A stretch of DNA of 64,000 nt from Actinomadura_C alba (GTDB taxonomy: Bacteria; Actinomycetota; Actinomycetes; Streptosporangiales; Streptosporangiaceae): assembly GCF_039530285.1 (NCBI RefSeq), contig NZ_BAAAOK010000011.1:248001-312000 (forward strand). The letters are read 5' to 3'. A model generated the notes under the pieces. It was not told where the DNA came from. It saw only the letters and a list, made by a program, of their open reading frames with translations, and made no database searches. The position numbers were made by a program, and so were the translations under genes. Of the stretch, positions 7,518 to 15,326 are shown piece after piece. Position 1 is the stretch's first letter. Every line of letters begins with the position of its first letter.

Positions 7518-8216
7518 CTATGCGGCCGGGAGTTCGGCCTTCCACGGGTTGTCTGTCAGCAGCCCTCCCTCGTGGTCGCTGTCCAGGTGATGGCAGGGCA
7601 GCCACAGGCCGATGAAGTGCTGTTCGACGGTGACGAGGATCGGGTCGGTCGCCTCGGGTCCGATGAACGCCATGAGCCGCTCGCCGCGGCCGGCGGCCTT
7701 GGCCCACCGGGGCATGAACGTCGGGGTGAGGATGAGCGCGGGCGTGGCCGGCTGCTGGGGGCGGTGGACGGCCTTGCCGATGCGGGCCCGCCAGTCATGG
7801 AGCGGCCACTTCTCGCCGGGCACGGTGCGGTCGTGAAGGATCAGCCGGGTGCCGTCCTCACCGTCGATGCGCAAGCCGAGGCCGTCGATGGTGGCATTGC
7901 GGCCGACGGCGATGGGGAACTGATCGACGATGAGGACGAGCTGGGGGTCCTCGTCCTTGCTGAACGTGAACAGCTTGAGCATCGCGGCGGCGTCCCCGCG
8001 GTCGATGAGCAGCTTGAGGCTGGCGGTGGGTTCCTCGAGGGCGTGCCGGGACGCGGCGAGGGTGTAGCGGTCGCTGGCGGCGGCATAGAGGACGTCGCTG
8101 CTGACTTCGAGGCTGATGCAGTTCAGCGGGGGCATTGTCGGGTCGGTGCTGGTGTGCGGGAGCACGGGGGCGATGAGGCCGTGGAGTTCGCGGGTGGTGA
8201 GGTCTATGCGTGTCAC
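7518..8216 (-). CDS. DNA polymerase III beta clamp-like protein
   Basis: 232 residues resembling one or two domains of the DnaN sliding clamp: LNCISLEVSSDVLYAAASDR fits the pattern in which each clamp domain tests ligand-dependent strands (bacterial clamps have 'SDRY' type motifs), and the sequence continues SDRYTLAASRHAL. Bacterial clamps have about 370 residues in three domains, so this is shorter, as in other actinophage clamp-like proteins. It probably tethers a host or phage polymerase during phage replication. GTG start overlaps the upstream stop (GTGA). Confidence 0.75.
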   Translation of the reverse strand: MTRIDLTTRELHGLIAPVLPHTSTDPTMPPLNCISLEVSSDVLYAAASDRYTLAASRHALEEPTASLKLLIDRGDAAAMLKLFTFSKDEDPQLVLIVDQFPIAVGRNATIDGLGLRIDGEDGTRLILHDRTVPGEKWPLHDWRARIGKAVHRPQQPATPALILTPTFMPRWAKAAGRGERLMAFIGPEATDPILVTVEQHFIGLWLPCHHLDSDHEGGLLTDNPWKAELPAA

Positions 8217-8614
8217 GCTGCGTTGCTCTCTTCCATCTGGTTGAGCACCTGCTGGACGCTGGTGCCGGACATGTGGAGGCGGCGGGAGATCTGGGATTGG
8301 GTGGCGCCTTGGTCGGCCATGAGGCGGGCCGCGGCGGCTCGCTCGGCCTTGGACAGGGGTGCGTCGTCGCCGGCGGCGACGCGGGCGATGGCGACCTCGT
8401 CCACGACTCCGTCGTCGGGGCGGGTGCGGGGGCGTGGGATCTGGGAGGCGAGGACGACGGCGAGGGTGCGCAGCTGGATGCCGTCAAGGTGTGCCAGGAG
8501 TTCGGCGATGAGGTCGGCGTCGCCTTGGTGGACGGCGAACGCGAGCCATGGGGCGGTGCCGGTGGCGTAGGTCTGCGCGAGCTGCTCGAGCTCGGCGACG
8601 GTCGGGGCGGTCAT
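8213..8614 (-). CDS. Helix-turn-helix regulator
   Basis: 133 residues. The C-terminal part (LSKAERAAAARLMADQGATQ, then SQISRRLHMSGTSVQQVL) is a Hin/resolvase-type helix-turn-helix; the N-terminal 80 residues are helical with no known domain. Between the WhiB and clamp genes with four-base overlaps on both sides. Likely a phage transcription regulator acting on early or replication genes; target unknown. Confidence 0.7.
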   Translation of the reverse strand: MTAPTVAELEQLAQTYATGTAPWLAFAVHQGDADLIAELLAHLDGIQLRTLAVVLASQIPRPRTRPDDGVVDEVAIARVAAGDDAPLSKAERAAAARLMADQGATQSQISRRLHMSGTSVQQVLNQMEESNAA

Positions 8615-8859
8615 GCGCTGGCCTTTTGGCGGGACAGGCGGCGGCGTAGCTTCCGCCGGTCTTCCTCATCGGTGCCGCCGTAGATCCCTTCGGCCTTCAT
8701 CTGGAGCGCGAACTCCAGGCATGCGGCGCGGACCGGGCAGCGGCGGCACACGGCCTTGGCCTGCTCGGCCTGGAGGACCGCCGGGCCGGTGTTCCCGATC
8801 GGGAAGTACAGCTCTGGGTCGTCCCCGTGGCAGAGGGCCCGCTTCCGCCAGTCGCCCAT
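8611..8859 (-). CDS. WhiB-family iron-sulfur regulator
   Basis: 82 residues with the four cysteines of a WhiB cluster (Cys10, Cys38, Cys41, Cys47; the pattern C-x27-C-x2-C-x5-C) and the GIYGGTDEEDRRKL turn with a basic C terminus. WhiB proteins bind sigma factor region 4 and tune promoter choice; phage copies can interfere with host Wbl regulators (known for the WhiB protein of mycobacteriophage TM4). Start is ATG at 8859, overlapping the upstream stop by one base (TGATG). Confidence 0.95.
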   Translation of the reverse strand: MGDWRKRALCHGDDPELYFPIGNTGPAVLQAEQAKAVCRRCPVRAACLEFALQMKAEGIYGGTDEEDRRKLRRRLSRQKASA

Positions 8860-9506
8860 CAGGCACCACCGTGGGCTGCGTTGTAGGCGTCGACGACGTC
8901 CCGGCGGATCTTGCCTTGGGCGTTGCACGCGATCCCGGCGCCCTTCGCCCACGCGCGGATCTGCTTGGGCGACGCGCCGTCCACGGCGGCCGCGGGCGTG
9001 GTGCCCGGCCGCTTCCCGCCGAGTTCCTTGGCACGGGCGCGCGCTTCGGCCAGCTCCCGCTCGAGCGTCTCGACACGCTCCTGTGCGGCCTTGCGTTCCT
9101 TCTCCCGCTCGGCGCGCTGGTCGACGTCGGTCACCGCGGTACGGAGGCGGGCGAGGGCTTCGGTGACGCGGGTCAGCTCGCGCTGTACGACCTTCTCGTC
9201 GGTCATGTACGTGGCGCGGGCCATGAGTTCGGTGGCGCTGTCGCGGTGCGGCTGGACGACTTCGGCCCTCGGGCTGATGGGCAGGGTCGGCCCGCGCCCG
9301 GCGGTCGGCGCCGGCCGAGCGTCGGGCCGGTAGGCGATGTCGGTGGTGTGGTTGTGGAGCCAGCCTTTCCACCCGTTGATGAGGGCGAGGATTCTCTGGC
9401 GTGGCCATCCGGTCTTGGTGGCAATGTCGGCGACGGTGCGGCCGCCTTCGAGCAGTTCCTTGACGCGCTCGGCGGACGCCGGCGGCGCTGGTGGTGTGAT
9501 GGTCAT
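8859..9506 (-). CDS. Lsr2-like DNA-binding protein with N-terminal HTH
   Basis: 215 residues. The last 38 residues (SPKQIRAWAKGAGIACNAQG, then KIRRDVVDAYNAAH) match the C-terminal AT-hook-like DNA-binding domain of Lsr2, the actinobacterial H-NS counterpart. Residues about 20-45 (GRTVADIATKTGWPRQRILA) form a helix-turn-helix, and the centre (130-175) is a coiled coil that could oligomerise. The usual Lsr2 N-terminal dimerisation strand is absent. Such phage proteins may counter host xenogeneic silencing or silence phage genes. Start ATG 9506, overlapping rusA-like gene by four bases. Confidence 0.8.
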   Translation of the reverse strand: MTITPPAPPASAERVKELLEGGRTVADIATKTGWPRQRILALINGWKGWLHNHTTDIAYRPDARPAPTAGRGPTLPISPRAEVVQPHRDSATELMARATYMTDEKVVQRELTRVTEALARLRTAVTDVDQRAEREKERKAAQERVETLERELAEARARAKELGGKRPGTTPAAAVDGASPKQIRAWAKGAGIACNAQGKIRRDVVDAYNAAHGGA

Positions 9507-10072
9507 GAGGTGATCTCCCAGATGCGGATCACGGCGCCCGGCATGGCGAGCGCGTCGGGGTCGCCGGAGTGGGGGTGCGGGTAGACCTTGCGGGCGGATA
9601 CGCCGACCACCCGGGCGTCGTCGGCCCACACACCTGCGTCCGTGAGGGCGTCCTCGGTGGACCGGATGAGCTTGGACAGGTCCGGCATCCGATCCGGCCG
9701 GTGGCGCTTCTTCGGTGCGCTCTTCGGCCGGTGGAGGGTGAAACAGATCTCCAGGAGGAGCGGGCCATCGAGGGGGAAGCCGATGGTGGTGATGCGGCCG
9801 GGGGCGCCGGGGTCGGTGATGAGTTCGCCGGCGGCGTGCTTGACGGCTTCGCGCCAGGGCTTGACCTTCTTGGACGACTCGATCATCACGCCGTTGCCGA
9901 CGTGTCGCTTCGAGCCCTGGGGGGCGGGTGTGCCGAGCACGGTCATTTTGAAGGCCGGGTTCGACCGGGCCGGCCCGGCGGCGGCTTCCCCTCCGCGCGC
10001 CGGGCCGGGGTTGGACCTGCCCGTGCCCGGAACGGGCGCGGACAGGGGCAGGCTGATCTGGGAGTCGGTCAC
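9503..10072 (-). CDS. RusA-family Holliday junction resolvase
   Basis: 189 residues. The C-terminal 120 residues match RusA: a DLSKLIRSTEDALTDAGVWA segment followed by DDARV, giving the conserved aspartates (about 131, 141, 151, 152) that bind catalytic metal, and a preceding HRPKSAPKKR basic stretch. The first 40 residues are a low-complexity Gly/Ala/Pro extension. RusA resolves four-way junctions made during recombination-dependent replication, consistent with ERF and exonuclease genes in the same operon. GTG start overlaps the upstream stop. Confidence 0.9.
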   Translation of the reverse strand: MTDSQISLPLSAPVPGTGRSNPGPARGGEAAAGPARSNPAFKMTVLGTPAPQGSKRHVGNGVMIESSKKVKPWREAVKHAAGELITDPGAPGRITTIGFPLDGPLLLEICFTLHRPKSAPKKRHRPDRMPDLSKLIRSTEDALTDAGVWADDARVVGVSARKVYPHPHSGDPDALAMPGAVIRIWEITS

Positions 10073-10233
10073 CGGTGCGCCTCCATGGCGTCGCGCTCGT
10101 GGTCGATGCCGCGCGCCCGGTCGGCCCGGGTGGTGCCGACGCAGGCGAGGGTGGCCAGGACGCCGAGCCCGGCGGCGCAGAACGCGGTGCCGAGGATGGC
10201 GGCGGCGATGGTCAGGTCACGCACCGGGCTCAC
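10069..10233 (-). CDS. Small single-pass membrane protein (54 aa)
   Basis: 54 residues starting with GTG at 10233, inside the end of the upstream gene, and stopping on the RusA start (GTGA). Residues about 7-30 form one hydrophobic helix (TIAAAILGTAFCAAGLGVLA), followed by a charged tail (RGIDHERDAMEAHR). Codon third positions are almost all G or C and the spacing matches its neighbours. Function unknown; small phage membrane proteins often act in superinfection exclusion. Confidence 0.6.
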   Translation of the reverse strand: MSPVRDLTIAAAILGTAFCAAGLGVLATLACVGTTRADRARGIDHERDAMEAHR

Positions 10234-10648
10234 CGCCGTCCAGTGCGCGGATGGTGGGGCACGGCCAGGCGCTGGGTTCCTCGTACGCGTTGACGCAGCC
10301 GCCGCAGACGGGCCCGCTCGCGTTCTCTTCGCGCGGGTGCTGCTCCCGGACGCGCCGGATCTGCTCGGCGAGGGAGCACGCGGTCGCGTGGATCTCCTTG
10401 ACCTCGGCGATCAGCTTCGGCATCGCGGTTCGCGCGGTGGCGATGAAGACCGAGTCGGCCTCGGGCTGCTCGCTGGTGATTAGCTCGGCGATGTACTCGC
10501 CGTTCTGGACCGATCGGGGTGACCAGACGCCGTACTCGATGCCGTCGGAGCCGTGGTCGTCGCCGGTCGCCTCCCACGGGCCGTCGCTGGCGTCGTCGGT
10601 GACGCGCTCGTACGCGGCGAGCTGCTCTGGCTGGATCCGCTCAGGCAT
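10217..10648 (-). CDS. Hypothetical protein with CxxC motif
   Basis: 143 residues. The sequence has a DGPWEATGDDHGSDGIEYG segment and a middle region typical of small actinophage proteins (GEYIAELITSEQPEADSVFI), and ends with a CGGC...C pattern that could bind zinc. The EYIA/FIATARTAMPKLI pattern resembles phage Ead/Ea22-like proteins. The function is unknown. ATG at 10648 overlaps the upstream stop by eight bases. Confidence 0.65.
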   Translation of the reverse strand: MPERIQPEQLAAYERVTDDASDGPWEATGDDHGSDGIEYGVWSPRSVQNGEYIAELITSEQPEADSVFIATARTAMPKLIAEVKEIHATACSLAEQIRRVREQHPREENASGPVCGGCVNAYEEPSAWPCPTIRALDGGEPGA

Positions 10649-10835
10649 TGGCGACCTCCAGGCCGGGCAGGATGTCGGCGCGCTCGCGGTGGTCGCGTGG
10701 GGGGCGGGGTGCGGCGTGCCGTCCGCGTCGGCGGATCGCAATGAGGCGGGGCCGGGCCCGGTGGAGGCGGCAGGTGAGGGAGTACAGGGCGGCGATGACC
10801 GGGATGAACGCGCCGAAGACGTGGTAGACGATCAC
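10641..10835 (-). CDS. Small membrane protein (64 aa)
   Basis: 64 residues. Residues 2-24 form a hydrophobic helix (IVYHVFGAFIPVIAALYSLT), followed by a strongly basic tail rich in Arg and His. The orientation should leave the basic tail in the cytoplasm. GTG start at 10835 overlaps the upstream stop. It is one of four or more tiny membrane proteins in this operon. Function unknown. Confidence 0.55.
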   Translation of the reverse strand: MIVYHVFGAFIPVIAALYSLTCRLHRARPRLIAIRRRGRHAAPRPPRDHRERADILPGLEVANA

Positions 10836-11200
10836 GACGTCCGCCCCCTCTCGGCGGCGGCCGCCTCACGCAGTGCAGTGATGACGTCCTCGGCGGTGCG
10901 GGTCTGGTCGTCGTTCCACTGGTTGCCGATCACCTCGGCGATGTCCTCGTGGTCTTCCATCGGCTCGTGACCGAGGTGCTCGGCGAGGGCGATCGCGGCG
11001 TCGAAGGTGTCGGTGTTCTCCTCTTCGAAGTCGCGCCAGGGCGAGGCCCCGGCGGCCACGTTGATCGCGGCGAGCACGCACACGTTGCAGGTGTTGACGT
11101 CGACGTCCCTACCGAGGGGGAGCCACCCGCCCCGGTGCCACCCGCGCTCGGTGAGGACGTCGGCGGCCTTGTCGAGCAGGTCGGCGGTGCGATCACCCAT
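10832..11200 (-). CDS. Conserved actinobacterial/phage protein, probably DUF6197
   Basis: 122 residues. The N terminus (DLLDKAADVLTERGWHRGGW) and a central CNVCVLAAINVAAG segment resemble DUF6197, a family of about 130 residues common in Streptomyces and their phages, of unknown function. The identification is from memory of the pattern, not from a search. The C-terminal part is helical with TRTAEDVITALREA. Confidence 0.6.
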   Translation of the reverse strand: MGDRTADLLDKAADVLTERGWHRGGWLPLGRDVDVNTCNVCVLAAINVAAGASPWRDFEEENTDTFDAAIALAEHLGHEPMEDHEDIAEVIGNQWNDDQTRTAEDVITALREAAAAERGRTS

Positions 11201-11804
11201 TGCGGTCGCCCTCCTGGTCGGTGTCGGGCACGGTGACGTCGGCGCGGCCGTCGATGACGCCGGGCGCGAGCGGCTCCAGCGGGTCGACCGGGGCGCACGG
11301 CGGCGAACCGTTGAACCGGTGCACCAGCACGCCGCCCTCCTTGGCGAGCTCGTCACCGCAGATGCACACCGGCGCGTTCGGGTCGGCGTGCCCCGGCTTG
11401 ACGGCGGGATGCTCGCGGGTCTCCAAGGCGCGCGGGTCCCCATTCGCGACCCGCACGTCGGCCATCCGGACCGGCCGGACGCCGTCACTGACAGGCGGCG
11501 GGGCAGGCGGCATGACGGGCTCGGGCGGCAGCGGGAGGTCGCCGTGGTTCCGGCACCAGTCCGCGACCATCTCCAGGAACGCGTCCGCGTTCTCCTCGTG
11601 CTCGCCGCGCTCGATGCCGAGCTCCCGGTGCCGGGCCTTCGCCGCGTCCAGCTGGGCCTGCAGACGCTCGATCTCGGTGTCGGTGGCGTCCAGCTTGCGG
11701 TCGACGTCGGCGACGAACCCGAGCGCCTTGAAGCGGTTCCCCCACGACCAGAGGACGGCCTGCGGGTAGGTGTCTTCGAGTGCGGCGGTGGTGAGTTCAC
11801 TCAC
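11193..11804 (-). CDS. Hypothetical phage protein with coiled coil
   Basis: 203 residues when started at GTG 11804; an in-frame GTG at 11813 is an alternative. A coiled coil covers about residues 30-70, and a CICGDELAKEG segment near residue 145 might be a metal site with a second Cys further on. The composition is acidic and proline-rich in the middle. Overlaps both neighbours by eight bases. No family recognised. Confidence 0.6.
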   Translation of the reverse strand: MSELTTAALEDTYPQAVLWSWGNRFKALGFVADVDRKLDATDTEIERLQAQLDAAKARHRELGIERGEHEENADAFLEMVADWCRNHGDLPLPPEPVMPPAPPPVSDGVRPVRMADVRVANGDPRALETREHPAVKPGHADPNAPVCICGDELAKEGGVLVHRFNGSPPCAPVDPLEPLAPGVIDGRADVTVPDTDQEGDRNG

Positions 11805-12162
11805 TGGAGGCACCGCCCTTCGCCAGAGCGGGCGCGGCGGGGATGAAGCTCGTCCACGCCTCGACGGGCACGTCCCGGAACGTCGTCTGGGTGGAGACGT
11901 GGATCCTGCTCCTGTGTCCCTCGACGTCCCTCGTCGTCATCTCGGCGTCCAGGAACTCGGCCCAGGCGTGGACGGCGGCGAGGTCATCGGCGTCGCTGAG
12001 CGTGGCGCTCACCTGGAGACGCAGGACCCCGTCGCGGTCGACGTTGACGTGGGCGAGCGTCGGCAGGTCGTAGGCCATGAGACGGAACGCGGTGATCAGG
12101 GCTTTGGCCTGCCGCTCGCGCACCGAGCCGGGCTCCGGCCTGCTGGTGGGTAGGGTGGTCAT
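11797..12162 (-). CDS. Hypothetical phage protein (121 aa)
   Basis: 121 residues with an alternating alpha-beta pattern: a helix (ERQAKALITAFRLMAY), strands (THVNV-like LAHVNVDRDGVLRLQVSA) and a helical segment. It might be a small regulatory or nucleic acid-associated fold, but no family is recognised. ATG start at 12162, overlapping the upstream stop by four bases. Confidence 0.6.
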   Translation of the reverse strand: MTTLPTSRPEPGSVRERQAKALITAFRLMAYDLPTLAHVNVDRDGVLRLQVSATLSDADDLAAVHAWAEFLDAEMTTRDVEGHRSRIHVSTQTTFRDVPVEAWTSFIPAAPALAKGGASSE

Positions 12163-12461
12163 GACTTCGGGTTCCTTCCAGGGAGTCGGGTCGTCGTCTC
12201 ACCGGCCGCCGTCGCGGGTGCATCCGCAGCGGCGGCCGTCTTGCGTCCGGCGATGCTCACGACCGGCGCGCGGGTGGCCGGGTCGTAGGTGTCGATCTGC
12301 TCGGCCGGGTCAGCGTCAGCGCCGAGCAGCGCAGCCCACGCCAGGACTGCGTGCGCGACGGCGAGGATGCCAAGCTCCGTCGTGTCGCCGACGGGCGTGC
12401 CGCCACGAGCGGCGTCGGTGGCGTACTGCTCGGCGGCGTGGAAGTGCTCGCGCGCGTCCAT
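12159..12461 (-). CDS. Small helical phage protein, paralogue of the gene at 15323
   Basis: 100 residues. The start MDAREHFHAAEQYATDAARG and the following helix with AVAHAVLAWAALL resemble the start and second helix of the 80-residue protein encoded at 15323-15565 (EHYREAERLA then HATLALAAATAL). The two appear to be diverged copies of one phage family, function unknown. ATG at 12461 forms TGATG with the upstream stop. Confidence 0.65.
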   Translation of the reverse strand: MDAREHFHAAEQYATDAARGGTPVGDTTELGILAVAHAVLAWAALLGADADPAEQIDTYDPATRAPVVSIAGRKTAAAADAPATAAGETTTRLPGRNPKS

Positions 12462-12724
12462 CACCAGTCCTCCGGCGGCTCGGGCTCGGCCGGGCCGAAC
12501 GCGTCGCAGGTGCACGGGATCTCAGTGGTCGGAGCCTGCTCGGGCGGCGGCCAGTTGACGGGCCACGCGAACGGGTCCGATTCGTCGGCGTAGGACGGGG
12601 CGGGCAGCTGCTCGTGGTCGAGCCTCTGGTTGGTGCCGTCGCAACCCTCGTTGCCGTGCTGGCGCCGCGGGTGCCCGCAGGCGCAGCCCTCGGTGTAGTC
12701 GGTGAAGTCGTCGATGTCGGTCAT
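12461..12724 (-). CDS. Small acidic Cys-containing phage protein (87 aa)
   Basis: 87 residues with a CACGHPRRQHGNEGCDG segment and a later CTCD, giving four cysteines and two histidines that could hold a zinc ion. The rest is acidic and proline-rich. Starts at ATG 12724 overlapping the ERF gene stop. It may be a co-factor of the recombination module by position only. Confidence 0.6.
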   Translation of the reverse strand: MTDIDDFTDYTEGCACGHPRRQHGNEGCDGTNQRLDHEQLPAPSYADESDPFAWPVNWPPPEQAPTTEIPCTCDAFGPAEPEPPEDW

Positions 12725-13584
12725 GAGGACCCCTCCGCAATCTCGTCCGGGGTGTAGTGCAGCGGGTTGGCGACGGCCGACTCGCCCTCGCGCTGCTTCT
12801 CGATCTCGCCGAGCAGCGTCCACAGGCGCGCGCCCGGCTCGGGCCCGCCGGCCGCGACCCGGTCCAAGGTGTCGATCAGCGTCGACCCCTCGACCTTCGT
12901 CAGCTCGTTGGACGAGCCGACGTCACGGCCCACGATCAGCGAGGCGACCTGGAGGCGGGTCTCCCGGTCGGGCACCTCCACCGCGCTGAAGACGGTGTGG
13001 AGCTTCTTCAGCTGCGCCTGGGTGATGGGCGGCTCGGCGGACCGGCCTTCCTCACCAGGGAGCGGCGGCCCCGCCGCCGGGCGCGCCGGCCTGGACCGCT
13101 GAGCGGTCTCCGCTCCCTGCTCGGGTGAGCCCCGGCGCCCGGACCGCTGCGCCGTGCGCGGTGCCGCGTCGCCTGGCAGTCGGGACTCGTCGTCCTCGTC
13201 GGCTGCGATACCGACGACGGCCGCCAGGCAGTAGCGGCGGGCGTAGGTGATCCGGCCGCCGAGCACCTGGATGCCGCCCTCGGCGGAGATCGGAAACTCT
13301 CCGGTCAGCGCCTCCCCGGACTCGTGCCTCAGGCTGTAGCGGACGCACATCTTCCCGTCCGAACCGGCGCCCGGCATGGAGGTGAACGACAGGCCGTTCT
13401 CGGCGAGCAGCGGCAGGACGGCCTCGGAGAGGTGGGCCAGGGTCGCGTAGCTGTAGGAGTACGGCTCGCCCTTCTTCGTCTCCACCGTGACCGTGCGGTC
13501 GCGCTCCAACTTGGGCAGTCGGGCCTGCACCTTGGCCAGCGCCGCGTTCAGCGCCGGTGTCGCGTTCGTCTGCTGCTCGGTCAT
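12721..13584 (-). CDS. ERF-family single-strand annealing protein
   Basis: 287 residues. The N-terminal half carries the ERF pattern: YSYSYATLAHLSEAVLPLLA, the NGLSFTSMP segment, and GGRITYARRYCLAAVVGIAA with the acidic DEDDE after it. The C-terminal half is a variable linker and a helical tail. ERF proteins anneal complementary single strands and work with a 5'-3' exonuclease; here the next upstream gene encodes a PD-(D/E)XK nuclease, giving a two-gene recombination system. ATG 13584. Confidence 0.92.
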   Translation of the reverse strand: MTEQQTNATPALNAALAKVQARLPKLERDRTVTVETKKGEPYSYSYATLAHLSEAVLPLLAENGLSFTSMPGAGSDGKMCVRYSLRHESGEALTGEFPISAEGGIQVLGGRITYARRYCLAAVVGIAADEDDESRLPGDAAPRTAQRSGRRGSPEQGAETAQRSRPARPAAGPPLPGEEGRSAEPPITQAQLKKLHTVFSAVEVPDRETRLQVASLIVGRDVGSSNELTKVEGSTLIDTLDRVAAGGPEPGARLWTLLGEIEKQREGESAVANPLHYTPDEIAEGSS

Positions 13585-14333
13585 GCGTCCACTCCGATCA
13601 GGGGATCGCCCTGGTAGTCACGGCAGTCCTGCGCCGCGCGGGACACTTCGGCGATGTACAGGAACTGGCGGAACACGTCCGGGCCGGCCTCGAACGGGAA
13701 CAGGTCGTAGCCGTCGGCGCGCAGCCACACCACGCCCGCCTCATCGATGGCGGGCATCTCGCACTCCTCGCCGTCCTCGCCGAGGTAGAACTCGGCGTAC
13801 CGGTAGGCGGCGAGCTGGAACGCCATGTCGCCGTACGGGCCGTTGGTGTTGGTCTTCCAGTCCAGGAGCCAGGTCTTGCCGTCGCGCAGCCGGGCCACCA
13901 GGTCCGGGCTCCCGCCGTAGAGGTGCTCTCGGGAGAACACCGGCCGCTCGGTGAACAGCGGCTCGACCTCCCACTCGTCAAGGAACCGCACGCAGGCGTC
14001 GACGTGGCCGGCCAGCTCCGCCGGCACCTCCACTTCCTCTCCGTGCGTCAGCCGGTGGGCAAGCTCGTGCACGCGGGTGCCGCGCAGCCCTGCCGAGTTC
14101 CGTACGACCTCGTGTGCCTTCTCCAGGGCGCGGAGCCGCTCGGACACCGGCAGTTTCGCGAGGTCGTCCCACTCGTCGACGGCCTTGGCGGCGACGGTTC
14201 GGGCGGCCCAATTGATGAGGGCGGTCTTGGGAAATCCGCCGCTGATGAGGGTGGTGACGCCGGACACCTTGTGGCCATCGAGCAGGTAGGAGTGCCCGCG
14301 GCCGTGGTTGCGGCGCTTGGTCTTACTGGTCAT
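13581..14333 (-). CDS. PD-(D/E)XK (RecB/Cas4-like) exonuclease
   Basis: 250 residues. The catalytic region is seen at GGSPDLVARLRDGKTWLLDW followed by KTN: an Asp in the PD position and D-x-K in the second strand, with a following QLAAYRYAEF helix containing the QxxxY motif that marks RecB-family nucleases. It would resect DNA ends for the annealing protein encoded next. The KTKRRNHGRGHSYLLDGHKV N terminus may contact DNA. Start at ATG 14333, overlapping the upstream gene. Confidence 0.88.
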   Translation of the reverse strand: MTSKTKRRNHGRGHSYLLDGHKVSGVTTLISGGFPKTALINWAARTVAAKAVDEWDDLAKLPVSERLRALEKAHEVVRNSAGLRGTRVHELAHRLTHGEEVEVPAELAGHVDACVRFLDEWEVEPLFTERPVFSREHLYGGSPDLVARLRDGKTWLLDWKTNTNGPYGDMAFQLAAYRYAEFYLGEDGEECEMPAIDEAGVVWLRADGYDLFPFEAGPDVFRQFLYIAEVSRAAQDCRDYQGDPLIGVDA

Positions 14334-14497
14334 CGCGAGCCCCCTGCGGTGTCGGCGGGCTGCTTCCATCGGCCGGGGCAGGCCTCGGTCAGCCGGCCGC
14401 GCACGGTTCGCCGGTGGTGGTCGACGGTCCCGTTCGCCGTGAGCTTCTGTTCGGTGCGGCAGACCGGGCACGTGCCGCGCTGGATCTGGACGGCCAT
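14330..14497 (-). CDS. Small zinc-finger-like phage protein (55 aa)
   Basis: 55 residues beginning MAVQIQRGTCPVC, with a DHHRR segment and a later Cys (TEACPG), a C2HC-like layout often seen in very small actinophage proteins. ATG 14497 overlaps the upstream stop (TGATG). Too short to stand out by length, but the motif and packing support it. Function unknown. Confidence 0.65.
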   Translation of the reverse strand: MAVQIQRGTCPVCRTEQKLTANGTVDHHRRTVRGRLTEACPGRWKQPADTAGGSR

Positions 14498-14937
14498 CAC
14501 GCACCCCCGGGCGCGAGGTTGTTCAGGCACCAGTCGCGGGCCTCGGTGTCGGTGTGCTCCATGGCGGTGACGAGGTTCTGGAACACGCCCCACGCCCACA
14601 TCGGCGACCGGTCTCGGCGGCACGCGGCCAGCAGCGCCTTGATCTCGGACTGCCGGTTGTTCAGTACGCCGGTCGGCCAGTCGATGGCGTAGGCCACCAG
14701 CGCGACGCGCGCGTCGGCCGAGGCGGCCGGGACCCACCTGCCGGCGGACTGGCAAAGCAGCAGCGCGGACAGGTCCGCGTCGTGGGCAATGCGGGTACGG
14801 GCGGCCTCGGCCGCCTCGCGGTCGGCGTACTCGGTGAGGATGTGCCGGTGGGCCTGCCGGGAGTAGGACAGGACGCCGTACGGCTGGTAGTCGGGCCCGT
14901 GGTGGGGGCCGAGGCGGAACGCTGCGAGGGTCGTCAT
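14497..14937 (-). CDS. Hypothetical phage protein (146 aa)
   Basis: 146 residues with a predicted alpha/beta fold: an N-terminal strand region (FRLGPHHGPDYQPYGVLSYS) and helices with AAEAARTRIAHDADLSALLL. No family is recognised. It overlaps the neighbours by one and four bases. The composition and GC3 match the surrounding phage genes. Confidence 0.6.
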   Translation of the reverse strand: MTTLAAFRLGPHHGPDYQPYGVLSYSRQAHRHILTEYADREAAEAARTRIAHDADLSALLLCQSAGRWVPAASADARVALVAYAIDWPTGVLNNRQSEIKALLAACRRDRSPMWAWGVFQNLVTAMEHTDTEARDWCLNNLAPGGA

Positions 14938-15326
14938 ACGGGCACCCCCACGCACAGCTCCTGGACGCCCCGGCGGAGGTCGTCGATGGTGTTGAGCGCG
15001 AAGAACAGGTCGTCGGCCTGCCGGTTCGTGAGGCGCAGGATGTGCTGGGCGTAGACGGGGGCGGCGACGACGCGCTTCCCCAGGACCAGCGGGGCGACCA
15101 TCCCGTCCAGGGGCTCGTTCGGCGGGGGGACGACGAACAGCTGCGAGACGCGGTCCTTGGGCAGCGGCAGGAATGGGGTGCCGTGGAGGACGATTGCCCA
15201 TCCGGCGAAGCAGTGGGCGGTGCCGCACTCGTTCGACCAGTGGGCCTGATTCCAGGCGGTCATGTTCTTGAGGACGTGCGCGAACGTCGCCTTCAGCAGC
15301 GGCACGTTCGGGGTGAGGGCGGTCAT
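14934..15326 (-). CDS. Conserved actinobacterial protein with CGTxxCxAGW motif
   Basis: 130 residues. The segment WSNECGTAHCFAGWAIVLHG carries a CGTxxCxAGW pattern that occurs in a family of small proteins from actinobacteria and other bacteria that is generally of unknown function. The C-terminal half is helical (RLTNRQADDLFFALNTIDDL). Start ATG 15326. The motif suggests paired cysteines at a structural or metal site; no function can be assigned. Confidence 0.65.
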   Translation of the reverse strand: MTALTPNVPLLKATFAHVLKNMTAWNQAHWSNECGTAHCFAGWAIVLHGTPFLPLPKDRVSQLFVVPPPNEPLDGMVAPLVLGKRVVAAPVYAQHILRLTNRQADDLFFALNTIDDLRRGVQELCVGVPV

